Part shown: positions 43,423-50,983 of the stretch, in pieces
Numbering within the stretch: the first letter of the stretch is position 1
Layout: every line of letters begins with the position of its first letter
From: Pseudomonas sp. Teo4
GTDB lineage: Bacteria; Pseudomonadota; Gammaproteobacteria; Pseudomonadales; Pseudomonadaceae
NCBI RefSeq assembly: GCF_034387475.1
Contig: NZ_JAXCIL010000004.1
Span: forward strand, 1-64,000
Direction: 5' to 3'
Length of the DNA: 64,000 bases
Program-made: the position numbers and the translations under genes
Notes under the pieces: generated by a model
The model's input: the letters and a program-made list of their open reading frames with translations, nothing else
Told to the model about the DNA's origin: nothing
The model's database searches: none

Positions 43423-44625
43423 ATGCCGACTTATCGCTACCAAGCCGTCGACCTGGCCGGCAAAACCCACAAGTCCAGCCTGCAGGCCGACAGCGAACGT
43501 CACGCGCGCCAGTTGCTGCGCGAGCAAGGGTTGTTCGCCCGTCAGTTGCACTGCTTCGAGGGCGGTGCTCGCCAGCCGCGTCGACAGCGCCTGAGCCGTG
43601 CGCAGCTGTGTGAACTGACACGTCAATTGGCCACGCTCACCGGCGCGGGCATTGCGCTGGTCGATGCCCTGGCCACGCTTGAGCGCCAACTGCGTGAGCC
43701 GCAGTTGCACAGTGTGCTGGTGGCCTTGCGGGGCTCGCTGGCCGAAGGCCTGGGGCTGGCGCGCAGCCTGGCTCGACTGGGCGCGCCGTTCACGGGGCTT
43801 TATTGCGCACTGGTCGAGGCCGGCGAGCGTTCCGGGCGCCTGGCCCAGGTGCTCACACGTCTGGCGGACCACCTGGAGCAGGTGCAGCGCCAGCAGCACA
43901 AGGCACGTACGGCGCTGATCTACCCCGTCGTTTTGATGGGGGTGTCGCTGGCGGTCGTGGTCGGCCTCATGACATTCGTCGTGCCCAAGCTTACCGAGCA
44001 GTTTGCCCATGCCGGGCAAAGCCTGCCGCTGATCACCTCGCTGCTGATCGGCCTGAGCCAGGGCCTGGTCCACGCCGGCCCCTGGTTGCTGGGCCTGGCG
44101 CTGGTGCTGACGGGGCTTTCTGGCTGGCTGCTGCGCAAGCCGCACTGGTGCCTGCGTCGCGACGTACTGCTGCTGCGCCTGCCGCGTATCGGCAGCCTGC
44201 TTCAGGTACTGGAAAGCGCGCGGCTGGCGCGCAGCCTGGCGATTCTCAGTGGCAGTGGCGTGGCGTTGCTCGAAGCCCTGCAGGTGGCCACCGAAACGGT
44301 CGGCAACCGGCGTATCCGCCAGGCCATGGAGCAGGTGCGCCTGCAAGTGCAGGGCGGTACCAGCCTGCACCGCGCCCTGGACGCCAGCCAGCAGTTCCCG
44401 CCACTGCTGGTGAACATGGTCGGCAGTGGCGAAGCCAGCGGCACCCTGGCCGACATGCTCGAACGCGTGGCCGACGACCAGGAGCGCGGCTTCGCCCGCC
44501 AGGTGGACACCGCCATGGCGCTTTTCGAACCCCTGATGATCCTGGTGATGGGCGCCGTGGTGCTGTTCATCGTGCTGGCGGTGTTGCTGCCGATCATGCA
44601 ACTGAACCAGGGCCTGCAACTGTGA
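43423..44625 (+). CDS. gspF: Type II secretion inner membrane protein GspF
   Basis: Platform protein of 400 residues with two related cytoplasmic T2SSF domains and three transmembrane segments (about 170, 220 and 375). Typical family sequences are ARQLATLTGAGI-like (TRQLATLTGAGIALVDAL) and ARSLAILSGSGVALLEAL. It starts 3 bp after gspE. Confidence 0.96.
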   Translation: MPTYRYQAVDLAGKTHKSSLQADSERHARQLLREQGLFARQLHCFEGGARQPRRQRLSRAQLCELTRQLATLTGAGIALVDALATLERQLREPQLHSVLVALRGSLAEGLGLARSLARLGAPFTGLYCALVEAGERSGRLAQVLTRLADHLEQVQRQQHKARTALIYPVVLMGVSLAVVVGLMTFVVPKLTEQFAHAGQSLPLITSLLIGLSQGLVHAGPWLLGLALVLTGLSGWLLRKPHWCLRRDVLLLRLPRIGSLLQVLESARLARSLAILSGSGVALLEALQVATETVGNRRIRQAMEQVRLQVQGGTSLHRALDASQQFPPLLVNMVGSGEASGTLADMLERVADDQERGFARQVDTAMALFEPLMILVMGAVVLFIVLAVLLPIMQLNQGLQL

Positions 44626-44642
44626 AGACAAGGAGTATCAAC

Positions 44643-45077
44643 ATGCAGCAACGACGCACCCGCCAGCGGGGCTTCACCCTCATGGAAATCATGGTGGTGA
44701 TCTTCATCATCGGCCTGCTGATCGCCGTGGTCGCGCCCAGCGTGCTGGGCAATCAGGACAAAGCCATGCGCCAGAAAGTCATGGCCGACCTGGCCACACT
44801 GGAGCAGGCCTTGGACATGTATCGCCTGGACAACCTGCGCTTCCCCAGCAACGAGCAGGGCTTGGCGGCACTGGTTAAAAAGCCCGCCCAGGAGCCGCTG
44901 CCACGTGCCTGGCGCAGTGACGGCTACGTGCGCCGCTTGCCGGAAGACCCCTGGGGCACGCCGTACCAGTACCGCATGCCGGGCGAGCATGGCCGAGTCG
45001 ATGTGTATTCGCTGGGTGCCGATGGCATGGAGGGCGGCGAAGGGCAGGACGCCGACCTGGGCAACTGGGACCTGTAA
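44643..45077 (+). CDS. gspG: Major pseudopilin GspG
   Basis: Major pseudopilin of 144 residues. The prepilin peptidase site is RQRG/FTLMEIMVVIFIIGL with Glu at +5. The globular part has the family's YRLDNLRFPSNEQGL and DPWGTPYQYRMPG, and C-terminal DGMEGGEG acidic residues that bind calcium. No gspO is present, so a prepilin peptidase (PilD) elsewhere must process it. Confidence 0.97.
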   Translation: MQQRRTRQRGFTLMEIMVVIFIIGLLIAVVAPSVLGNQDKAMRQKVMADLATLEQALDMYRLDNLRFPSNEQGLAALVKKPAQEPLPRAWRSDGYVRRLPEDPWGTPYQYRMPGEHGRVDVYSLGADGMEGGEGQDADLGNWDL

Positions 45078-45080
45078 CGC

Positions 45081-45518
45081 ATGACTGGCCAGCGGGGTTT
45101 CAGCCTGCTCGAGCTGCTGGTGGTACTGGCCATTGCCGGGTTGATGACCGGGCTTGCCGTGGCCTCTCTCGACAGCGGCAGGGCGAGTGTCGACCAGGCT
45201 TTGCTGCGCCTTGCAGCCGAGACCAGGGCCCAGGCCACGTTGGCGCGCCACGCCGGACAGTTGCGCGGGTTGCGTTGGACTGGCCAGCATCCGGAGTTCG
45301 TCCGCAGGGAGGGGCACCGTTGGGTCGTCGAACCGATCAGCTTGGGCGACTGGCCCAAGGGCCTGCGCCCAGACTGGCCAGCCAGCGCACAACCACGCCT
45401 GCTGTTCACTGCCCAAGGATGGGCGCAGCCGGGCAGTGTGCGTTGGCGCTGGGCCGAGGGTAGCCAGCGCTGGGACTGGGGCCGTGATGGACAGCTACGT
45501 GTGGCGGCTACGCCATGA
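45081..45518 (+). CDS. gspH: Minor pseudopilin GspH
   Basis: Minor pseudopilin of 145 residues with cleavage motif QRG/FSLLELLVVLAIAGL and Glu at +5. The C-terminal beta domain is small. It starts 3 bp after gspG and overlaps gspI by 4 bp. Confidence 0.9.
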   Translation: MTGQRGFSLLELLVVLAIAGLMTGLAVASLDSGRASVDQALLRLAAETRAQATLARHAGQLRGLRWTGQHPEFVRREGHRWVVEPISLGDWPKGLRPDWPASAQPRLLFTAQGWAQPGSVRWRWAEGSQRWDWGRDGQLRVAATP

Positions 45519-45883
45519 GGAACGGACAACAGGGCTTCACCTTGCTTGAAGTCACCGTGGCCCTGGCCATTGCCGCCGTGCTGGCGGTCATCACCAGCCA
45601 GGTCCTGCGTCAGCGCCTGGCGGTTCAGGACAGCTTGCAGCACCACCGCCTCGGCCTGCTGTGCGCGCGCGAGCTGCAAGCGCGTTTTGCCGTCGAGCAA
45701 TACTGGCCGGCCGGTAACCAGGTTGGCGGTGTACTGAGCCAGGGCGGCCAGGCCTGCCATTGGCAGTTGCAGTTGCGTCGTACCGGTGTGCGCGACCTGC
45801 GCCGGGGTGAGTTGCAGCTCTACGCCGACCGAGATCAGCGTCTGCCGCTGGGCCAGTTCAGCATTTTTCTGGAGCGGCCATGA
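45515..45883 (+). CDS. gspI: Minor pseudopilin GspI
   Basis: Minor pseudopilin of 122 residues with cleavage motif QQG/FTLLEVTVALAIAAV. It belongs with GspJ and GspK in the tip complex. Its stop codon is followed by a paired REP, breaking the otherwise overlapping operon. Confidence 0.9.
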   Translation: MRNGQQGFTLLEVTVALAIAAVLAVITSQVLRQRLAVQDSLQHHRLGLLCARELQARFAVEQYWPAGNQVGGVLSQGGQACHWQLQLRRTGVRDLRRGELQLYADRDQRLPLGQFSIFLERP

Positions 45884-45889
45884 CTGCGC

Positions 45890-45966
45890 TGGCCCAATCG
45901 CCGGCAAGCCGGCTCCTACAGGTACTGCGCAATCTTTGTGGGAGCCGGCTTGCCGGCGATGCGGCC
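45890..45966. repeat. Paired REP (REPIN) inside the T2SS operon
   Basis: Inverted copies of CCAATCGCCGGCAAGCCGGC and GCCGGCTTGCCGGCGATGCG between gspI and gspJ. It fills most of a 109-bp gap in an operon whose other genes overlap or nearly touch. Confidence 0.9.
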
Positions 45967-45992
45967 ATGACCGCCAGCACAGGAACTGCCCC

Positions 45993-46583
45993 ATGAAGCG
46001 GCACCAGGCAGGCCTGACCCTGATCGAACTGATGGTCGCGCTGGCTTTGACTGCGTTGCTGGGCGTCATGCTCTCGGCGTTGGTCAACGGCTGGCTGAAG
46101 GTGCGCGAACGGCTGCAGGCTACGACCCAGGAAACCAGCGTGCTGGACTTTTGCCTGGCCCTGGAACGGCGCTTCGACAGCCCGGTGCTGCGCCGCGTCT
46201 ATGAACAACGCCTGCCCCTGGCCAGCCGATGGCTCGATTGGCAGCCCGATCGCCAGCAACTGCTGTGGGTGGCCGCTGCCGCCATACCCGAAGCCGAGGG
46301 TGGCTCACGCCTTCAGCGCCAGCGCTTGCGTTTCGACGCCCGCGAGCAGCGCCTGGCGCTGGAAAGCTCGGCCGACTTGTACGCCGCTGCCGCGCCACGC
46401 TGGGTACTGCGTGAGCAGCTGGAGCGGGTTAGCGCGATGAGCATTCTTTACCACCAGAGCGGCCGCTGGCTGGCCTGGCCTTCCGATCAACCGGCGCACC
46501 CGGGTCGAGGTGTGCGTCTGGAACTGCAGCGTGATGGAGCACCCTATGTCTGCACCTTCGCTCTCCCTTGGGGGCGGTCATGA
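45993..46583 (+). CDS. gspJ: Minor pseudopilin GspJ
   Basis: Minor pseudopilin of 196 residues with cleavage motif QAG/LTLIELMVALALTAL. The ATG at 45993 has AGGAA 8 bases upstream, so it can be translated independently after the REP. It overlaps gspL by 4 bp. Confidence 0.9.
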   Translation: MKRHQAGLTLIELMVALALTALLGVMLSALVNGWLKVRERLQATTQETSVLDFCLALERRFDSPVLRRVYEQRLPLASRWLDWQPDRQQLLWVAAAAIPEAEGGSRLQRQRLRFDAREQRLALESSADLYAAAAPRWVLREQLERVSAMSILYHQSGRWLAWPSDQPAHPGRGVRLELQRDGAPYVCTFALPWGRS

Positions 46584-47674
46584 GTTTTAAGTGGCGTCGT
46601 CGGGCACCACAGCGCCCGTACCTGCTAGTGCGGCCAGGCATCGTCTGGGACTGGTTGCTGGTCGATAAAGGTGAGGCGATAAGCCAAGGGGTGGGTAAGC
46701 CGCCTGTGCGTGAGAACGTTCAGGTTGTGCTGATCATCCCCGCAGAGTATTGCAGCCAGTTTCAGGTGGCGGCACCGCCAGGGCTCAGGCGCGAAGAGTG
46801 GCCAATGCTGCTGGAAGACCGGCTGCTTCAGAGCCCAGATGAGGTCGTGTGCGCGTGTCTATCCCGCCAGCCTGGGCAACTTCATTTGTTGGCAGTGGCC
46901 CGTCAGCCCCTGGATGGCTGGCGCGAACAGTGTGTCGAGTGGGGGCTGCAGGTCGAGCACTGTTGGGCCGAATTCCAGTTGTTGCCGATGCCTGAACCGG
47001 GGGCTGCCTGGCAGTGGCGAAGGTCGCCGGGCATGAGCCTGCTCAAGGGCAGGACTGCAGATGAGCACGAAGTGTGGCTGGCTTGGCCAGATGGGCTGGG
47101 TGAGCTGCCTGAACAACCGTGGTCAAGCCTGTGCTTCAAGTCCGAGGACGGCCCGTGGCCAACACAACTGGCACCGCTGGCACAACTGTCACGCGTATAC
47201 GAACACCCCCGAGGGGCACGCAGGTTGCCGGGCTTGTCACGGCAACAGCGCGGTCTGCTGGTGGCCTGCCTGTCGTTGGCGTGCCTGTGGGGTGGATTGT
47301 GGTTGACCCAGCAATGGCGCCAAGCCCAGGTCTGGCGAGCCCAGGTAGTGTCAGTGACTGGCGAACAGGCCTCGCCCCGCCAGGCGGCCCAGGCGCTCAA
47401 GCGCTTACGCGAAACGCAGGTGCAGCAGCAGGTGCGCTTACGCCAGCTCGACGACCTGCAGACACGCCTGCAAAGCTGGCTCCATGAGCACCCCGAGTGG
47501 CGGCTGCAGGCGGTGCGCTTCGACGGCCAGCGTTGGCACCTGCGTCTGGAGGGCGACGGCGTTACGCCACCTTGGCGCGAGATGGCCGAGGCGGCTGGTG
47601 CCAGCGTCGAGGTGCAAGGTGGTGCGCCAGCATTGCAGTGGCAAGTGACCTTCGATCTGGGGGGCGCGGCATGA
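46580..47674 (+). CDS. gspL: Type II secretion protein GspL
   Basis: Inner-membrane protein of 364 residues. An N-terminal cytoplasmic actin-like domain (about 1-225) that should bind GspE precedes a single transmembrane helix (GLLVACLSLACLWGGLWL, about 235) and a periplasmic ferredoxin-like domain. The ATG at 46580 overlaps the gspJ stop. The sequence is divergent; position and topology decide the name. Confidence 0.85.
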   Translation: MSFKWRRRAPQRPYLLVRPGIVWDWLLVDKGEAISQGVGKPPVRENVQVVLIIPAEYCSQFQVAAPPGLRREEWPMLLEDRLLQSPDEVVCACLSRQPGQLHLLAVARQPLDGWREQCVEWGLQVEHCWAEFQLLPMPEPGAAWQWRRSPGMSLLKGRTADEHEVWLAWPDGLGELPEQPWSSLCFKSEDGPWPTQLAPLAQLSRVYEHPRGARRLPGLSRQQRGLLVACLSLACLWGGLWLTQQWRQAQVWRAQVVSVTGEQASPRQAAQALKRLRETQVQQQVRLRQLDDLQTRLQSWLHEHPEWRLQAVRFDGQRWHLRLEGDGVTPPWREMAEAAGASVEVQGGAPALQWQVTFDLGGAA

Positions 47675-48060
47675 GTCTGCATGGGTTGCTGCGCCAGCGA
47701 ATGGCATTGGCCTGGTGGCTGATCGCGCTGCTGCTGGTGGTGTTGGTCACCCGTGAAGGGCTAGGTGTGTGGCGAGAGGTGGGGCAATGGCGTGGGCTGG
47801 CGGCAACGGCTGCAAGCTTGCCAGAAGCTGGCCCGACCTTGAGCCTTGAGCGCCTGCATCAGAGCGCGCAGGCGGCGCGCGTCGACCTGCGCCAGGTCGA
47901 ACCGCAAGGCGAGCGCTGGCAGCTGCGCGGCCAGGTTGCTGACGCACAGTTTCTGCAGGGCTGGCTGCAAACACTGCGGGCAGAAGGCGTACAGCCGCTG
48001 CAATGGGGCCTGGAGCAGGGCGCCCAAGGCTTGCAGTTCGACCTATTGGTGCAGCCATGA
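47671..48060 (+). CDS. gspM: Type II secretion protein GspM
   Basis: Bitopic inner-membrane protein of 129 residues with a transmembrane helix MALAWWLIALLLVVLV near residue 10 and a small periplasmic domain. It overlaps gspL and gspN by 4 bp each. It pairs with GspL. Confidence 0.85.
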   Translation: MSLHGLLRQRMALAWWLIALLLVVLVTREGLGVWREVGQWRGLAATAASLPEAGPTLSLERLHQSAQAARVDLRQVEPQGERWQLRGQVADAQFLQGWLQTLRAEGVQPLQWGLEQGAQGLQFDLLVQP

Positions 48061-48716
48061 GTCGGCGCGGGTTGCTGTGGATGGCTGTGGTGTTCGGGGT
48101 GACTTTGTTGATGGAGTTACCCGCCAGTTGGCTGGTGCGCGCGTCGGGACTCGCGATTCACGGTGTCAGCGGAACACTTTGGCAAGGACAGGCGCAGCAA
48201 TGGGGCGCGGTCGGTCCGCTGCAATGGACCTGGCAGCCATGGCGCCTGACTGCAACCGGCACGTTGGGTTACCAGGGCCAGGCCTGGCAGGTGCGTGCCG
48301 ATGGCTGGCCGTGGCGCTGGCGGTTGCAGGCCCAGGCGGCAGGTGCGCAAGCCACAGCACAGGCGGACTATCGCTTGTCGGGGCAGTGGCAGGGCATGCT
48401 GAGGGCGCAAGGCTCGGGTCGGCAGTGCGAAGGTTCCGAAGGGCGTCTGAAGGTCGTGGACTTGGCGGTGAGCGCCCCTTGGGCACTGGCTCTGGGGCAA
48501 GGCTGGATCGAGCTCGACTGCCGGAAGGGCTGGCACCTGCTCGGGCAATTGGCGCTGCAGGATCAGCATCAGGTGAACCTGGATGCCGACCTGATGAAGC
48601 GCACGGCGCAAATTCGTTTCGAGATGCAACCGGATGCAGCCCTCATCCCCTTGCTGCGCGGCGCACAGTGGATGGAGGCACAAGCGACCGCTGGCCAGCG
48701 TCGGGTAACGTGGTAG
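48057..48716 (+). CDS. gspN: Type II secretion protein GspN
   Basis: Protein of 219 residues with an N-terminal helix (LLWMAVVFGVTLLMELPASW) and a Trp/Gln-rich periplasmic domain typical of GspN (ASGLAIHGVSGTLWQGQAQQW). It is the last gene of the secretion operon. No terminator is seen after it; IS-like sequence follows within about 55 bp. Confidence 0.85.
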   Translation: MSRRGLLWMAVVFGVTLLMELPASWLVRASGLAIHGVSGTLWQGQAQQWGAVGPLQWTWQPWRLTATGTLGYQGQAWQVRADGWPWRWRLQAQAAGAQATAQADYRLSGQWQGMLRAQGSGRQCEGSEGRLKVVDLAVSAPWALALGQGWIELDCRKGWHLLGQLALQDQHQVNLDADLMKRTAQIRFEMQPDAALIPLLRGAQWMEAQATAGQRRVTW

Positions 48717-48771
48717 CCGGGTAGGGCGGTCCGTGGCCAGATGCCGCGAGTGAAACCTTGTATCGGATAGG

Positions 48772-49037
48772 TCCTACGAAAAGCTAAAGGCAGTGGGCAA
48801 CACGTTTATTGGCCGGGCTGACGATCCTGCCGATCACGTTCTAGGCCGCAGTCGCGGTGGCCTGACAACCAAAATCCGCATGCTCTGCGACGCCAACAGG
48901 ACACCGTTGCGCTTCCTCCTCTCTGGCGCTCAAGTCAGTGACATCAGCTACGCCCAGCCGCTGCTGGACGAAGTCAGCACTCCATCCAGCCAACGTGGCC
49001 GTACGCGTAAACGTTGTAAGTGGCTGCTTGCCGACAT
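48772..49037 (+). pseudogene. IS5-type transposase fragment
   Basis: A frame reads SYEKLKAVGNTFIGRADDPA, then GRSRGGLTTKI and LRFLLSGAQVSDISYAQPLL, and ends at KWLLADMGS. This is the middle of an IS5-family DDE transposase, recognisable from LGRSRGGLTTKIH-type sequences. It lacks both ends and breaks where the family has ADKGYD. No terminal inverted repeats were found. Confidence 0.82.
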
Positions 49038-49079
49038 GGGTTCGATCCAGAAGTCCCAGTTTTGCTTGAGCGTGTAGTG

Positions 49080-49310
49080 ATGGCGCTAGGGCTTGCCAGT
49101 GCTTTTGTACTGGCAAGCCCCGTTTTGGTTGTAGCAGGATTGGTGGGTGGTATTACGGGCGGTATGGCAGGGCATTGGGCCGGAGTCGAACTATTTGGTG
49201 AGGGTTCTGACGGTCAGAAGTTGATGGCATTTGGCGGGGCTATGCTTGGTGGCGGTATTGGTGCTAAAGGTGGAGAGGCTTTCGATGCTCGTCACGAAGT
49301 TTATGAGTGA
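49080..49310 (+). pseudogene. Glycine-zipper fragment of a toxin-type protein
   Basis: A 76-residue frame with VAGLVGGITGGMAGHWAGVE and GAMLGGGIGAKGGEAFDARH. Similar glycine-rich segments occur before the C-terminal domain of polymorphic toxins such as Rhs proteins. The frame continues upstream into the IS fragment, so the real N-terminus has been lost. It could be a decayed toxin; function is inferred only. Confidence 0.45.
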
Positions 49311-49317
49311 GGTTGGT

Positions 49318-50037
49318 ATGTTTTCTAAGGATGATTTGTTGCAGTCTTTCGCTAGCGTAGATGAATACGCTGGGTGCTATTTTTTTCAGCACAAGCTTCC
49401 GAAGGCGATTTATGAATATTGCTTGAAAAGCGCAGGTGAGCAAGATTTGCTCGTTATTTCTGAAAATATAAGTGATAGGGATTTTTCTGTAGCGGTTGTT
49501 GGTCAGGCGCCTGTTTTTTTGAGTCAGAATAAGACAGCTTTATTCAAAATCTCTCCAAATGAGTATGGATTTACTCATGCGCTAGTCGTGCCGAACACCT
49601 ATCACGGTAGCTTGAAGGGTCGATTGGAAGGCAAGAGAGAGAATCTGTATCTTTGTATTCCGATACATCGATGCGAGTTCTCAGGCGCTGAGTCTGAGGG
49701 TGAGTTTAAAGAAATGATTCAGCGAATGATTCCCGTCTTTCGTTGGGATAGGCATGTTTGCCCTAAGATCAAGGTGTATTTTGACAATCCAGCCACCGAA
49801 ACTGGTACCAATGAGGCTGGCGTGCTAATGAAGTATCCTACCCTGCTGTCTGAGATAGATAATCTCAGTGGTGTGGTTAGTGGGTTCATTGAGGTTACAA
49901 ATTACAAGGGAGATGTAGTGGAGGTTCTTTCTGCAAGTAAAGGCGTATTTACGCTGATTCGTAATCGGAAAGATGAAGAAGTGCTGAGTCATTCAAAGTT
50001 GATCGAGGCTTTGAGAAGCTTTGTCCTAGTGGAATGA
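49318..50037 (+). CDS. Hypothetical protein beside toxin/immunity remnants
   Basis: Soluble protein of 239 residues beginning MFSKDDLLQSF, with GAGG before the ATG. I do not recognise a family. It is markedly more A+T-rich than the T2SS genes and lies 7 bp after the toxin-type fragment and before a SUKH-like gene. An immunity-type role is possible. No signal peptide or membrane segment is seen. Confidence 0.65.
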   Translation: MFSKDDLLQSFASVDEYAGCYFFQHKLPKAIYEYCLKSAGEQDLLVISENISDRDFSVAVVGQAPVFLSQNKTALFKISPNEYGFTHALVVPNTYHGSLKGRLEGKRENLYLCIPIHRCEFSGAESEGEFKEMIQRMIPVFRWDRHVCPKIKVYFDNPATETGTNEAGVLMKYPTLLSEIDNLSGVVSGFIEVTNYKGDVVEVLSASKGVFTLIRNRKDEEVLSHSKLIEALRSFVLVE

Positions 50038-50146
50038 TTGGATCTGCTGGATTGAGGTTCTTTGCGTTCTCGATAAGGCGGAGCGGCTGGAGTCAGAAGT
50101 TCAGTAATGTATTAATAGACTTCTTTTAGGGTGTTGAGGGTATAGG

Positions 50147-50827
50147 ATGAAAGGGTTCGAGTCGCTGAGGGAGCACATTGTGGTTGAACTCAAAGGGTAT
50201 GAGGTATATTTCTCATCCGATGATGTTCCTCCGGAAGTGAAGTTTCCTGAGCAGTGGGTTGGCTTTGGTCTTTCATCTGGGTGTGAGCGGTTTGTTCCTG
50301 CGGAATGGTCCGATTTCTCAGACCTTTTGCCGTGGGTAAGTGCGTGGCTTGATAAATGTGTTGTAGGTACGGTATTAGCCGTTGCTGACAAACCATACCT
50401 TATATACGTATACAGCGAAGATGGTTCTCTGTATTTCTACATGGGAGGAGCCCCCTTAAATTTTGAGGCGATAAGTCTTGATGAGTACTCTTATCTTTCG
50501 GTGGAATTGAAGAAATTCTACATGGAGGTGCACAACGGATTTGGGTTCTACATTGGTTGCACTATGGGGCCTTCAAGGTTGGAGGATTTCGTTGTCATTA
50601 AGGATCTATGTGACGAAGATTACCCTTCGCTTCCGAATATGGTTGGTGTGTTCTCTAATGGAGGCGGTGATTATCTGTCATTGAGCAGTGAATCATTAGG
50701 TCGGGAAGCTTTCATCTGGTGGCATGAAAACCCCGAGGAACCGACATGTGGAGTCGATTTATGGGATGTGATGGATTCATGGATGTCTATTTTTTTGGAG
50801 AATTCTGATTCTAATAAGAGTTTTTGA
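50147..50827 (+). CDS. SUKH (SMI1/KNR4)-type immunity protein
   Basis: Acidic soluble protein of 226 residues. The core VPPEVKFPEQWVGFG near 27 and VGVFSNGGGDYLSLS near 165, followed by FIWWHENPEE, fit the SUKH superfamily, whose members neutralise polymorphic toxins. Base use is A+T-rich like its neighbour. The matching toxin is not complete in the window, so it may be an orphan immunity gene. Confidence 0.68.
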   Translation: MKGFESLREHIVVELKGYEVYFSSDDVPPEVKFPEQWVGFGLSSGCERFVPAEWSDFSDLLPWVSAWLDKCVVGTVLAVADKPYLIYVYSEDGSLYFYMGGAPLNFEAISLDEYSYLSVELKKFYMEVHNGFGFYIGCTMGPSRLEDFVVIKDLCDEDYPSLPNMVGVFSNGGGDYLSLSSESLGREAFIWWHENPEEPTCGVDLWDVMDSWMSIFLENSDSNKSF

Positions 50828-50983
50828 ACTAATGGCGTCGGTTGACAGGGTGTCTACTATGATCAGCGTGCGCTGATTTGTTCCTGATTTCGTAGGTACG
50901 CCCAGCCCCACAAACCAGCGCCGCTCTCCAAGCCGACGCTGTTCTTGCACTCATTGACGAACCGGGCTACCCGCCCATCTCAA
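50828..50983. other. Short gap with a dyad between convergent genes
   Basis: Holds ATCAGCGTGCGCTGAT (50862-50877), a perfect 7-bp inverted repeat followed by TTTGTT, a possible weak terminator for the SUKH gene. No gene is seen. Confidence 0.4.
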
